A stretch of DNA of 64,000 nt from Hyphomicrobium_A sp044507625 (GCA_044507625.1 JBIQJE010000001.1:62001-126000), one strand, 5' to 3'. Positions 8,805 to 17,394 are shown, counted from the first letter of the stretch. Notes: generated by a model from the sequence alone, not told the origin. Numbers and translations: made by a program.

Positions 8805-9221
8805 CTACTCCGTATTGCGAAACCGCTCCTCGATCACCTCGCGATATTCCTTCCGGGACCAGTGGAACACGATGAAGAAATATACGACGACGACGAGAGT
8901 ACTGAAGCCGAGTTCGGCCCAGCTGAAGTTATAGTCGTAGCGCGTGGCGATGAGCTTCGAGGCCGGCAGCCTGCCGTCCTTGACCTCGGTGCCGTCGGTG
9001 TAACCCAGCTTTTCCCACTGCGCCTGCATGGTCGCGTTCTGATGCATCCCGGCCCAGGATGTGTCCGTCAGCTTGACCGTTGTCTTCCAGCTACCGGCGA
9101 GCTCGAGCTCCAGGTAGAGCGGCGCAAAAAGCGAAGCCAACACGAGCACCAGTAGGAAAAGCGTATCGAAGATCTGACCGATCTGTGATTGCACCGGCGG
9201 TCGATAGAAGCCCTCGGCCAT
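8805..9221 (-). CDS. Membrane protein with two helices and an extracytoplasmic loop
   Basis: A 138-residue protein with a membrane helix at about residues 17-37 and another near 108-125. They flank a loop of roughly 70 residues containing KTTVKLTDTSWAGM and two MQ-rich segments, likely periplasmic. ATG 9221 has AGGATG upstream. It lies 9 bp from the next upstream gene and 17 bp before the 61-residue gene, inside one operon with the permease. Family unknown to me. Confidence 0.6.
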   Translation of the reverse strand: MAEGFYRPPVQSQIGQIFDTLFLLVLVLASLFAPLYLELELAGSWKTTVKLTDTSWAGMHQNATMQAQWEKLGYTDGTEVKDGRLPASKLIATRYDYNFSWAELGFSTLVVVVYFFIVFHWSRKEYREVIEERFRNTE

Positions 9222-9230
9222 GGCAGCATC

Positions 9231-9524
9231 CTATCCTTTGGCCCGCTTCATCTCGTCCAGATAGTAGATGTCGAGACGGTAGATGTTCTCTTTGTCCTGC
9301 GAGTAATGCAGGATCATCGCTACGATCGAAGCAGTGTTGAACAGCAGCACGAAACCGCCCGCGAGAGCGAGTGCGGGCAGCACACCCTGCAGGCTCTGGC
9401 TGGTCGCGATCTCCCAAAAGGTGAACGCATAGATGCACCAAAGAACGCATATGGCGCCGAAGGCCCATATGCGGTCCGCGGAGAACATCTCCTGGACCCG
9501 CGCGTCCGTGGATTTCTGCTGCAT
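9231..9524 (-). CDS. Membrane protein with two helices, first gene of permease operon
   Basis: A 97-residue protein with two hydrophobic segments (about 19-38 and 48-69) and a charged C-terminal tail rich in Tyr, Asp and Lys. ATG 9524 is chosen over upstream in-frame codons because GAGAGGGGG lies at correct spacing, and the longer N-terminus looks untranslated. It is the promoter-proximal gene of a four-gene operon ending with the permease. No family recognised. Confidence 0.6.
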   Translation of the reverse strand: MQQKSTDARVQEMFSADRIWAFGAICVLWCIYAFTFWEIATSQSLQGVLPALALAGGFVLLFNTASIVAMILHYSQDKENIYRLDIYYLDEMKRAKG

Positions 9525-10018
9525 ATGTCCCCCTCTCGGGTTGTTGCTGCGCTTCCTCAAGTTGCCGTTCTGGCAATCTTTTTTGCTCAGGCAGAGCTTG
9601 CCTGGAGAGGCCCCGGCTTGGCAAGCGGCAACAACACAGGTTGACAATACTGAGGATGCTTGCCCTCGAATTCGGGGGCACCCGGCCGACATCTCGCTCG
9701 CCTGACAGTCGATCAGAAGACCCTTGCGGCGCTGTGGTTCTTGGCACGCCGCCAGCAGATACCCGGATGGCCCATGACGCAGCTCCTGTGGCAGCATTCG
9801 CCTTGCTAAGGGTGGCCCCTTCGCGTGCCACCCACACGGGTGCTGAATGCTGCCGCCTATCCGAAGCCGTGTTACGCGTTACGCCGAGCTGAGAGAGTGG
9901 TTGATATGGCCCCCGGCGGTTCGCGCCGGAGATGGCGCGCGAGCGGAGAAGCAGCCGAACGCCGCCGTTCACCGGCAGCGTCTGATCGCCCGGCGCTACA
10001 AAAACCGCTGACCCGCGC
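9525..10018. other. Intergenic region between permease operon and mau cluster end
   Basis: About 490 bp with no convincing gene. It should hold the promoter of the permease operon (minus strand) and the 3' end of the mau operon. A TTGCC-N5-GGCAA inverted repeat lies close to the permease-operon side. No clear terminator was found after the tatA-like gene. Confidence 0.4.
9562..9576. promoter_or_regulatory. Inverted repeat TTGCC-N5-GGCAA upstream of permease operon
   Basis: Perfect 5-bp arms around a 5-nt spacer, 38-52 bp upstream of the first codon of the operon, where an operator would overlap the promoter. Short arms make chance occurrence possible. Confidence 0.3.
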
Positions 10019-10228
10019 CTAAGCGTTCCGCCGATCGGTAAGCGCAGGAACCTCCATCGCCTTCTGCGCCGGCACCTTCGTCAGCTCGCTATCGCCCTCC
10101 GCGAGCCTCGCCTTGAAGTTGCGGATCCCTTTTGCAAAGTCGCCCATCACGCCGGAGAGCTTGCCCGTGCTGAGCACGAGCGCGGCCACGGCCAGGAACA
10201 TCAGCACGTGCGTAAGACTTAAGCCCAT
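10019..10228 (-). CDS. tatA: Twin-arginine translocase subunit TatA-like, last gene of mau cluster
   Basis: A 69-residue protein with the TatA/E layout: a short N-terminal membrane helix (LTHVLMFLAVAALVL), a hinge with GKLSGVMGDFAKG, then an amphipathic helix and a charged tail. ATG 10228 is selected because GGAGGAA lies directly before it and family members begin at this point. It follows mauL on the same strand. Both MauA and MauM in this locus carry SRR-type twin-arginine signals, so a dedicated or supplementary TatA for methylamine dehydrogenase export is a reasonable inference. No tatB or tatC is present in the window. Confidence 0.8.
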   Translation of the reverse strand: MGLSLTHVLMFLAVAALVLSTGKLSGVMGDFAKGIRNFKARLAEGDSELTKVPAQKAMEVPALTDRRNA

Positions 10229-10274
10229 CGTTTCCTCCATGGCGGATTCATTTTGATGCACCCATGGGTGCCCG

Positions 10275-10631
10275 TCATTCCGCTCTATCTAGAATCTCAA
10301 TGTCCGCCCGGATGATCGGGTGGATCCAGCACTTGATCACCGCGGGGCCGGCATGCTTCAGCGTGACCGTCCGCTTCATGCCCGGCGTCTGGGTATCGAG
10401 GTTATCGACGCTTCCATCTTCGTAGGTGATATAGAGATTGTGCGCCATCTCCGCCTCGTTGACGAACGTGACGACATCCCCGACGCGCAACTCCTCTTTG
10501 ATCTCCTGCAGCTCCATATGGGTGATCGCAATCGTGTGCTCCGCCGCAGAGGCGAAGCGCGGACCGAGTAGGCATGCGCTGAGCGCCATCGTCACGACCA
10601 GCAGTGTTCTCAAAACCGGCATTCCAATCAT
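10275..10631 (-). CDS. mauL: MauL-like periplasmic cupredoxin-fold protein
   Basis: A 118-residue protein with a signal peptide cleaved near ASAAEH and a cupredoxin-like domain. Candidate copper ligands are His64 (MAHN), Cys101 and His104 in KCWIHP. The position that holds the axial Met in amicyanin (six residues after the Cys) is Ile107 here. Position after mauG matches mauL of other mau clusters (FBEDACJGLMN order), where its role is unknown. It may be a copper carrier or an electron shuttle with unusual geometry. ATG 10622 is an alternative start. Confidence 0.75.
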   Translation of the reverse strand: MIGMPVLRTLLVVTMALSACLLGPRFASAAEHTIAITHMELQEIKEELRVGDVVTFVNEAEMAHNLYITYEDGSVDNLDTQTPGMKRTVTLKHAGPAVIKCWIHPIIRADIEILDRAE

Positions 10632-10649
10632 CTCATCCGTTTACGGGCG

Positions 10650-11735
10650 TCAGGGCAGCCGGGGCACATTCACTTGAAGTGGCGGCCCCCGCAGCGTCTC
10701 AAGGAAGGCCACCAGATCTGAACGCTCGCCCGGCGTCAGCTTGATCGGCTTCATCTCGGGCGAAAGGCTCGGCCGTTTGTTCCCGCCATCCTCATAGTGG
10801 TCGATGACAGCATCGAGCGTCTGCATCGACCCATCGTGCATATAGGGCCCCGACATGCGAACGTCACGCAGTGTCGGCGTCTTGAACGCGTGCTGCATGA
10901 TGGTCACGCTCGCCGGTGCGAACTGGCCGCGGCCGATGTCCTCGCTTTTGAGGCCGATGTCGTGGAAGCTGTCATCGGTGAAACGCCACGTCGAGTGACA
11001 TTTGCTGCAGCGGGCATCGCCATTGAACAGCAGAAAGCCGCGTTTTGCGGCGTCCGAGATCGCGCCCTCATCGCCCTCGATCCAATGGTCGAACGCCGAC
11101 CTGTTGGAAACCAGCGTACGCTGGAAGCTTGCGAACGCGCCGAGCAGCGTTTTGGTGGTGACGCCCTCGCCCGGATATGCCGCTTCGAAAAGCGGCGCGT
11201 AGCCCTTTATCTGTTTCACACGCTCGACGGCATCCTCGAGCGTCATGCCCATTTCATGCTCCGCGGTGAGCGGAAGTGCGGCCTGACGCTCCAGCGTCTC
11301 GGCGCGACCGTCCCACATCAGAGCCGTCAGCCAGGCGGCGTTCAGCACCGTCGGACTACGGCGCGGGAGCTCGACACCGGTAACACCGATGCCGCGTTGC
11401 AGGCCGTCGCTCCAATCGAAAGCCTGATTGTGGCAGGATGCGCAGGAGACGGTCCCCGTCTTCGAAAGTCGCGTGTCGAAGAAAAGATGCCGTCCAAGCT
11501 CCGCCTTCTCCGGCGTCAGCGGGTTGGCCTTTGGCGCCGGAATCCTGTCGGGACGGCGGAACTTCGCCTTCAGCTCATGGGGAACGTCGACACCCACTGC
11601 CGCATTTGCACGCGATACCACGGATGCAGCGGACAGCGCCTTCCCGTCTAAACGTATCAGTCGGGCTTCGACGGCGACGCCGAATGCAACGATCGCCGCC
11701 GAAACCATGCCTACCATAGGCCAGGGTGAGGTCAT
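10650..11735 (-). CDS. mauG: MauG, diheme enzyme for TTQ biogenesis
   Basis: A 361-residue protein of the diheme cytochrome c peroxidase family. The heme sites are CASCH (98-102) and CSKCH (243-247). Tyr298 in GPYMHDGS is the candidate for the unusual axial Tyr ligand known from MauG of Paracoccus; that is alignment by eye. MauG completes tryptophan tryptophylquinone in MauA through a bis-Fe(IV) intermediate in the periplasm, and the N-terminus carries a Sec-type signal. ATG 11735 lies 12 bp after the mauJ stop and gives the expected length. It sits between mauJ and mauL, as in other mau operons. Confidence 0.92.
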   Translation of the reverse strand: MTSPWPMVGMVSAAIVAFGVAVEARLIRLDGKALSAASVVSRANAAVGVDVPHELKAKFRRPDRIPAPKANPLTPEKAELGRHLFFDTRLSKTGTVSCASCHNQAFDWSDGLQRGIGVTGVELPRRSPTVLNAAWLTALMWDGRAETLERQAALPLTAEHEMGMTLEDAVERVKQIKGYAPLFEAAYPGEGVTTKTLLGAFASFQRTLVSNRSAFDHWIEGDEGAISDAAKRGFLLFNGDARCSKCHSTWRFTDDSFHDIGLKSEDIGRGQFAPASVTIMQHAFKTPTLRDVRMSGPYMHDGSMQTLDAVIDHYEDGGNKRPSLSPEMKPIKLTPGERSDLVAFLETLRGPPLQVNVPRLP

Positions 11736-11746
11736 GGCATGCCCAA

Positions 11747-12685
11747 CTATGCGTTCGCCATTTCTGGCGTCGCCGCGTTGTCCGCCGTCGCAGCATCCTC
11801 CACCGGACGCATGTGCCCTTCGGCCCGCAGGCTTTCGACGAGAATATCGTGCGCAACGAGATCGACGAGATTGGCGAGCGCGACGAGGGACGTCGCACAA
11901 TTGAAATCGCGCAGGTCCGGCGCCCTCGTGTCGCCCCCGAGAGCGACAAGTTGCGTTATGAAAGCCTGTCGCGTCACTTCCGCAATGTCGCGAAGAAGGA
12001 TAGCCGTTCCACCCTTCAACTCCGGGTGGGTGACGAGCGTGCCGCTTTGGACCAGCATGTTCGTCGTCAACGGGAAGTTCGCAAAATCACGGCTGACTTT
12101 ATCGAACGGCGCACGCCTGCAGACTGCAGCATCGAGGATGGCGCCAGCCGCGATGAGCCGCCACGCCGGGCTGCTCGCGCTGCGCGCCTCGCGATAGAGT
12201 TGGAGCGCTTCCGCATACGCAGCAGGAAGCGGCCCCTGATCCGGCGCCGGCATCAGGGCGCTCGGACGGAACGGCGCGAAACGCCAGCGGGCATTGAACT
12301 CCACGTCCGCAACGCGCCATCCCGCCAGCTCGAAGCTGCGCCCATACTGCAGCGCCATCCGGTTGAGCTCCCCGACGACGTGCCCGTAAGCAGTCGCCAG
12401 CGCATGCTCTGATCCGGTCGCGGGGACTGTGTAGATGATCTCGTGCAGCTTGCCCGCGACGTTCCCCGATGCGTAAACCGTCGCGGGCTTACCATCGATC
12501 GAGATCTCGCGCCGGTGATCGTTCGGGGTGACGAGGAGGTCGGTTTCCCACGACTTCGTCAGCGTGTTGCAAAGAACGAAGCCTACAACGAACGCGCGCT
12601 CTTCCTTGGCGGCGTCCGATGCGCGAATCGCGTCCCTGTCAGAATCTGCCCGTAGTGGGCCAAGCTGATTGTGTGGGATCCACAT
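11747..12685 (-). CDS. mauJ: MauJ, methylamine utilisation protein
   Basis: A 312-residue soluble protein without signal peptide, placed between mauC and mauG exactly where mauJ lies in known clusters. No catalytic motif is evident. MauJ is conserved in mau operons, but its biochemical role is not established and it is not essential for methylamine growth in some species. Identification rests on position and size as well as overall likeness. Confidence 0.8.
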   Translation of the reverse strand: MWIPHNQLGPLRADSDRDAIRASDAAKEERAFVVGFVLCNTLTKSWETDLLVTPNDHRREISIDGKPATVYASGNVAGKLHEIIYTVPATGSEHALATAYGHVVGELNRMALQYGRSFELAGWRVADVEFNARWRFAPFRPSALMPAPDQGPLPAAYAEALQLYREARSASSPAWRLIAAGAILDAAVCRRAPFDKVSRDFANFPLTTNMLVQSGTLVTHPELKGGTAILLRDIAEVTRQAFITQLVALGGDTRAPDLRDFNCATSLVALANLVDLVAHDILVESLRAEGHMRPVEDAATADNAATPEMANA

Positions 12686-12715
12686 CCTGGGTCTCCGAGA
12701 TCAGAGAAGCGAACG

Positions 12716-13087
12716 TCAGCCCTTCGGCTTCACCTTCACACCGCCCTTCATGAAGGGATGGGGAGTGCAGGTGTAAGGATATTCGCCGGCCTTGTTGAAC
12801 TTGATCGCGATCTGCTGGCCTGCGCGCAGCATGTTGCCGACGATCTTGAAGGGGTCGTTGATCTGAACGTTGTGGGGCATCGCGTCGTTGTTCGTCCAGA
12901 GGACGACGCCACCCTCTTCGACCTCGACGGTCGCCGGGGAGTATTTCATCTTTGCGATGTCGATCTTTACCGCATCGGCCGGTGCATCGCCTGGCGCAAT
13001 CACCTGGACCGGATCGGCGGCGGTTGCCACATTCGCGGACGCCGCCAGCGAGACAAGCAAGAAGAGTATGGTCCTGAGTTTTGTCAT
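12716..13087 (-). CDS. mauC: Amicyanin, blue copper electron acceptor of methylamine dehydrogenase
   Basis: A 123-residue precursor: signal peptide to about residue 24, then a cupredoxin domain with all type 1 copper ligands, His72 (MPHNV), Cys107, His110 and Met113 in CTPHPFM. Amicyanin takes electrons from the TTQ of methylamine dehydrogenase and passes them to c-type cytochromes in the periplasm. ATG 13087 is preferred to an upstream in-frame start at 13123 because it gives a normal signal peptide. It directly follows mauA, 76 bp apart. Confidence 0.95.
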   Translation of the reverse strand: MTKLRTILFLLVSLAASANVATAADPVQVIAPGDAPADAVKIDIAKMKYSPATVEVEEGGVVLWTNNDAMPHNVQINDPFKIVGNMLRAGQQIAIKFNKAGEYPYTCTPHPFMKGGVKVKPKG

Positions 13088-13163
13088 TCGACTCTCGCGC
13101 TGATAAGGAAAAAGGGGCAGCAATGTCGAAACATCGCTGCCCGGTTCAAGTCTAGGGAGGAAG

Positions 13164-13715
13164 TTAGCTCGCCTTGCCGACGATTGGAGAGATCGTGCAA
13201 TGGTAGGTCATTGCGTCATCCTCGGCGCCGAAGCACCAGATGATGTCGTTCGCGAACTCTGGGCGATAGACGGGAAGCTCGCCCTCGGTGTTAAGACAGC
13301 CGCAGCGGCCGCAGACGTTCTTGCCGCAGCAATCGCGGTAGGCGATGAGGTAGGCCTGCTTGTCACCCGGATTGTAGCAGCTGGCGACCCAGGAGCTGGG
13401 CGACAGGCGCGTGCCGGGCGGGCAGTTGGTGAGCGAGCCACCGCAGCAATCGCAGATGTTGCCGTCGATGGAGCAGTGGCGCCAGTAGTCGCACTGCTTG
13501 GTGTCGGTGTCCTGCGGGATCCAGCCCTCGCGGGTGCCGGCGGCGGCATGAGCGCGGCTGGTGCGGCCACGGCGGTCGACGGGCAGCAGCGGGACGAGCG
13601 CAGCGCCGGCGAGTGCGGTTCCAACCCGGCCGATGAAGCCACGGCGGCTGGTGCGGCTTGCAACCCTGCGGGTCACGCTTTCCAGGATGTCGTCAAACTT
13701 TGATTTCTCTAGCAT
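13164..13715 (-). CDS. mauA: Methylamine dehydrogenase light (beta) chain
   Basis: A 183-residue precursor. The two tryptophans that form TTQ are visible: Trp109 in SSWVASCYN and Trp160 in NDIIWCFGAEDD. They are 51 residues apart, as in the Paracoccus mature protein (57 and 108). About a dozen cysteines supply the known disulfides, and the C-terminus TYHCTISPIVGKAS is essentially invariant in the family. The leader has SRRGFIG followed by a hydrophobic stretch, a twin-arginine signal. The enzyme oxidises methylamine to formaldehyde and ammonia in the periplasm together with MauB. Confidence 0.97.
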   Translation of the reverse strand: MLEKSKFDDILESVTRRVASRTSRRGFIGRVGTALAGAALVPLLPVDRRGRTSRAHAAAGTREGWIPQDTDTKQCDYWRHCSIDGNICDCCGGSLTNCPPGTRLSPSSWVASCYNPGDKQAYLIAYRDCCGKNVCGRCGCLNTEGELPVYRPEFANDIIWCFGAEDDAMTYHCTISPIVGKAS

Positions 13716-13754
13716 GGGGTATTCCTCCTCCAGATATTGCTATGTTCTTGCGGC

Positions 13755-14384
13755 TCAATGCTCAGCATGGACGCCGCTACCGTTGGCGTGGATCCCGTTG
13801 ATGCCCGTCTTCTTCATGTAGTCCTGAAGCGAATGGTGGCCCGTGCGTGCACCTTCCAAGAGGCTCTCCAGATGCTCACGAGTGTTCGTGAGACCCTTGG
13901 CCCGGATCTTCCCATGGCTGTCGATGACGACACCGTAGGGAATCTTGCCGACCTGGAAGCGCATGCCCACCTCAGGAGAGACGATGTACGGAATGCCGCC
14001 AAGGTCATGGTTCTTGAGGAAGCGCGCGTGATCTTCGGGCTGACCATCGCTGACGAGGAACACGGAGATATTCTCGTCCCGTGCTACTGACTTGATGATC
14101 GGAAGCAGCTTGTCGCAGATCGGGCAGGTCGGAGCCGTGAACATGATGAGCGTTTCACGTCCGGCGCCACCGATGCGGAGCGGCTTGCCGAAGTAGTCGA
14201 CAACTTCGAAGGTCGGCGCACTATCGCCGATGTCGGGACCGTGGTCGGTGATCATCGCCCCAAGCGGCGCAGACCGCTCGTGAAGGATGCCGACCTGTCG
14301 AGTGATGCCCAGGAGCACGACCGCGCCAGCGATAACCGTGAGCCAGAGCAGCACGTTCGATGCAATCAAAAACTCGATCGCCAT
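13755..14384 (-). CDS. mauD: MauD, thioredoxin-like assembly protein
   Basis: A 209-residue membrane-anchored protein: one N-terminal helix (LIASNVLLWLTVIAGAVVLLG), then a thioredoxin-fold domain with the active-site CPIC in FTAPTCPICDKLLP. MauD is needed for correct disulfide formation in the cysteine-rich MauA, and its loss destabilises the light chain. It sits between mauE and mauA with short gaps, in one operon. Confidence 0.92.
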   Translation of the reverse strand: MAIEFLIASNVLLWLTVIAGAVVLLGITRQVGILHERSAPLGAMITDHGPDIGDSAPTFEVVDYFGKPLRIGGAGRETLIMFTAPTCPICDKLLPIIKSVARDENISVFLVSDGQPEDHARFLKNHDLGGIPYIVSPEVGMRFQVGKIPYGVVIDSHGKIRAKGLTNTREHLESLLEGARTGHHSLQDYMKKTGINGIHANGSGVHAEH

Positions 14385-14399
14385 TTTGTACTGCCTTTC

Positions 14400-14951
14400 C
14401 TAGTAAAGATGACCGTTGTTCTTAGCGACGTTCATGACTCCGCCGAGAAGCCCGGCCGTGAGGTACAACGTCATGGCGACCCCTGCGGCCATAGCGCCGG
14501 TAGTGATGTCGAACAGTGTCGCGGCGCGAGAGACTTCCACAACACCAGTCAGCATCAGAGCCCCGACACTCAGCGCTCCGTTGCGCAGTACGAGCAACCA
14601 GCTCAGCGGCTGCCTGTACCCGTTACGAAAGCAACCGCAGTCGATTGCTTTACGTCCACGCACAACGTTGATGGCGATAGCGAGAGCGAACATCAGAAGC
14701 AGTCCGCTCGCCGCCGCCGCTGCGTAGGGAACTGCTGGATCGACCAGCAGCCCCACCGCAACAGCCAGTTCCACCCACGGAAGTACCGCGGCAAACGGGG
14801 CGGCGAGTGTCTCCGGCATCAGCCGGAAATTACGCACCACTCCGTAGAACTCTTCCTGGTGGCGCAGCTTGGAATAAGCTGCGCCGGCGAACAGGAGAGC
14901 GAGGAACACTCGCAGGAAGATCGTCACCAGTGGGTCAGACAAAAACCACAT
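14400..14951 (-). CDS. mauE: MauE, membrane protein for MauA maturation
   Basis: A 183-residue polytopic membrane protein of the DoxX/MauE type with about four or five hydrophobic segments and a conserved cysteine pair (AIDCGCF). MauE acts with MauD in forming or exporting the light chain, probably by relaying redox equivalents across the membrane. It lies 11 bp after mauB and 15 bp before mauD. Confidence 0.9.
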   Translation of the reverse strand: MWFLSDPLVTIFLRVFLALLFAGAAYSKLRHQEEFYGVVRNFRLMPETLAAPFAAVLPWVELAVAVGLLVDPAVPYAAAAASGLLLMFALAIAINVVRGRKAIDCGCFRNGYRQPLSWLLVLRNGALSVGALMLTGVVEVSRAATLFDITTGAMAAGVAMTLYLTAGLLGGVMNVAKNNGHLY

Positions 14952-14962
14952 GGTTTCCTCGA

Positions 14963-16189
14963 TCAGTTATCGTGGGCGATGATCACCTGCGGGCCGTGGC
15001 CCAGCTCGTTGGTGGTGTGCAGAACCTTACCGCTCTGGGAATCCAGCGTGTAAAGCGTCTTCTCACCGGTCGAGAGGGCGTAGAGCGCCGGGTTCTTGTC
15101 CTGGCTCACGGCGATCGAGTCGATGTCACGGCCAAGGTCGATCTTGCGCAGGCGCTTGCCGGTCTTGACGTCGTGCACGAACACGAAGCGGCTCGGATAC
15201 TTGTGGGTCCACTTCGCGCGCTGGTCACCGAGCAGGTAAACCTCGCCCGAGTCACGGTGGTAAGCGACCGGCAACCAGCCGCCGACGCGCCAGTTGTCCT
15301 TCTTCTCTTCGTCCGTGAAGACATCGAACGGGGTGCCGAACTTGGCTTCGCCCGACGAGACGTCGACCGGGAAGATCTTGCCGTCATACGTCGGCCAAAC
15401 GAGCTGGCCGCTCTTCATCGAGAAGGCCGGCGTGTTGATGAGGTAGTCGTCCTCACCGTGGAAGGGCTTCGTCTGAGAAACTTCTGCCTTGCCGTCCTTG
15501 CCGTACTTCACCTTCGCCATGCTGCCATCGCGGCAGTGCATGAAGAACGTGTCGTTGGAAGACGGGAAGATGTGATAGCAATCCGGCACGTCGATCATGC
15601 TGACGAACTTCTTGTTCTCGATGTCGACGAGACCAACCTGCGGCGACGGCGTGAACTGATAGAAGAGCAGCGACTTGTTATCGGGCGTGACCGTCGTCAG
15701 CCACGGATACGTACCGATGAGGAAGCGGCTCTCTGGGATGTCGATGTCCGCAATCACATCGTGGGTCTTGGAGTCGAATACCTCGATGTAGTCGTCGCGC
15801 TTACCGTGGGAAACGCGCGAATAGATCGTGCTGGCCTGGCCAAAGTAGCTGCCGTCGGTGGCGGCGAAGGGGTTGGTCAGGAAGCCGCCGTCGATCATGC
15901 CCAGCACTTTGCCGTCGTTACCGTCGATGGTGAACGTGCGGGTGTTGACGGCGAAGTGAGCCGGATCGGTGATGTAGATGCGGCGGGAATCCGGCGCAGG
16001 CGCCTTGAGGATTTCCGGCGTATCTTCCAGCTCCGACGTGGCCGAGGCACCGAGCTGCTTAGGAACCTCAGCGCCCGTCGGGCCCTGCTGAGCGTTGGCT
16101 GCACCGGCAAGAACCAGGCTGGCAACGCCGGAGAGCAGCGCAATGCGATACTTCTTCAGCGTTTCAGTCGTGGTTGGGATGTGCGTCAT
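14963..16189 (-). CDS. mauB: Methylamine dehydrogenase heavy (alpha) chain
   Basis: A 408-residue precursor with a Sec signal peptide (cleavage near AGAANAQQ) and a seven-bladed propeller typical of the heavy chain, ending in GHGPQVIIAHDN. It forms the alpha2-beta2 enzyme with MauA and docks amicyanin. A TCCTCC-complement Shine-Dalgarno lies directly before ATG 16189. The plus-strand frame of 472 codons across this gene is a shadow caused by GC-rich third positions. Confidence 0.96.
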   Translation of the reverse strand: MTHIPTTTETLKKYRIALLSGVASLVLAGAANAQQGPTGAEVPKQLGASATSELEDTPEILKAPAPDSRRIYITDPAHFAVNTRTFTIDGNDGKVLGMIDGGFLTNPFAATDGSYFGQASTIYSRVSHGKRDDYIEVFDSKTHDVIADIDIPESRFLIGTYPWLTTVTPDNKSLLFYQFTPSPQVGLVDIENKKFVSMIDVPDCYHIFPSSNDTFFMHCRDGSMAKVKYGKDGKAEVSQTKPFHGEDDYLINTPAFSMKSGQLVWPTYDGKIFPVDVSSGEAKFGTPFDVFTDEEKKDNWRVGGWLPVAYHRDSGEVYLLGDQRAKWTHKYPSRFVFVHDVKTGKRLRKIDLGRDIDSIAVSQDKNPALYALSTGEKTLYTLDSQSGKVLHTTNELGHGPQVIIAHDN

Positions 16190-16241
16190 TGTTTCCTCCT
16201 TGAGGCAGCGTTGTTCTGTTGCTGAGAGACGACGTGAAACT

Positions 16242-17090
16242 TCAGACGAGATAGAGCGTCATCACGGCGGTGCCTGCGGCGACCAGGATGGCTCCATCGA
16301 GCATTGCAGCCTGCTCCTGCCGACGAGCCAGCCACGCGGTGATGGCGCGGTCACTCATCGGAAGCGCGTTCAACATGAGCGGCAGAAAGCGGCCGAGGTT
16401 GAACACCAGGAAGATGCCGATCGCGAATTCGACGGAGCCCGAGAAGAGCGCGGCACCCGTCACCGCGTACAGCAGCGGCGTCTGCACATAGGTGAGATAG
16501 TTGAGACCCAGCGAGAAGCCGTAGAGCAGGCCGATCACCCACTTGGGGAAGCGCTGACGCGCATCGTGGGGAACCTGACAACGCCGCTGCGGATAGGGTA
16601 CCCGCAGGAATCCGAGCTGATGCGCACCGTAAGCGCTCAGCAGAACGGCGAAGACCGGAAGCGTGTAGGCCATGTAGGAGCCAAGGCCCATCACGGAGCC
16701 GGCATAACCCAATGCGCCGCCGAGAACGAGAGCGCCGAGGCCATAGCCGACGAAATGAGCGATGAGAGTAGGCGTCCACTCGGCAACCGCGCGCAGCGAG
16801 TAGCTGCCATTGGGGCGGAGCAGGCAGACACTGGAGTAACCGCACGGCGACCAGGTGGAAAGAAGACCACCGGCAAACGCGGCCGGAACGAGCAGCCACA
16901 GCATAGCCGTCTCGATGGCTACGCCCGTGCCGAAGTGAAGCGCAGCGCCAACTCCGGCGACAGCGCCAAGCGCCATGAGAGCAAAGCGTGCAGCGGCGGA
17001 CCACTGCCGGGCAAAGAGCATCGCGTCTTCGACGCCCTCGACCATATCGTCATGAAATGAGTGAGCGTTCTGTTGCCAAGTTTCGGCCAT
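16242..17090 (-). CDS. mauF: MauF, polytopic membrane protein of methylamine dehydrogenase assembly
   Basis: A 282-residue protein with about seven hydrophobic segments and a CG-x4-C motif (SPCGYSSVC) in the first third, related to the cytochrome c biogenesis/DsbD transmembrane group. MauF is required for active enzyme and is the first gene of known mau operons, as here. The start ATG 17090 is followed by a hydrophilic leader of about 30 residues before the first helix. The 500 bp upstream hold the operon's promoter and a putative regulator site. Confidence 0.92.
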   Translation of the reverse strand: MAETWQQNAHSFHDDMVEGVEDAMLFARQWSAAARFALMALGAVAGVGAALHFGTGVAIETAMLWLLVPAAFAGGLLSTWSPCGYSSVCLLRPNGSYSLRAVAEWTPTLIAHFVGYGLGALVLGGALGYAGSVMGLGSYMAYTLPVFAVLLSAYGAHQLGFLRVPYPQRRCQVPHDARQRFPKWVIGLLYGFSLGLNYLTYVQTPLLYAVTGAALFSGSVEFAIGIFLVFNLGRFLPLMLNALPMSDRAITAWLARRQEQAAMLDGAILVAAGTAVMTLYLV

Positions 17091-17376
17091 ATGAAAGCCT
17101 CCCCTCTCGGTGCGTTTTCCCTAGTCGACATTTTTATTTGCCGACGTCGTGCGCCGGATTGCGTTGTAGCGGTGCTCAGGAGCGGCCGAGGCTGCGCCTC
17201 TTATCGTCACCTGAATTCAACGGTCAGTACCGGGCAGAACCTCCATCTCGCCGGGTAAGCCCACTCCACTTCTCCAAAGGAAGCCACCGCAGCGAGAACG
17301 GCCCGCTGCCGCGCTAGCCATTGGTTGTGGGTCAACCCGGAACTACTGCCACCATGACGTGTCATTCTGTCACCCG

Positions 17377-17394
17377 CCTCGAAGCTCCCTTACA
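17377..17394 (-). promoter_or_regulatory. Direct-repeat site CCTCGAA-N4-CCTTACA upstream of mauF
   Basis: Two heptamers with 11-bp spacing (7 + 4), the layout used by PhoB/OmpR-family regulators. The same arrangement recurs at 18734-18751 and 25542-25559, with a variant at 26719-26736, each upstream of a minus-strand gene of this region. The site lies about 290 bp before the mauF start, so a long leader or a second nearer element is implied. Binding by the response regulator encoded at 20247-20921 is inferred, not shown. Confidence 0.5.

Noticed and set aside
9571..9587. Sigma-54-like TGGCA...TTGCT sequence
   Set aside because: The spacing between GG and GC is 11 rather than 10 bp, and it points away from the permease operon.
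14807..16225. 472-codon plus-strand open frame
   Set aside because: Antisense to mauB and part of mauE; no recognisable protein features.
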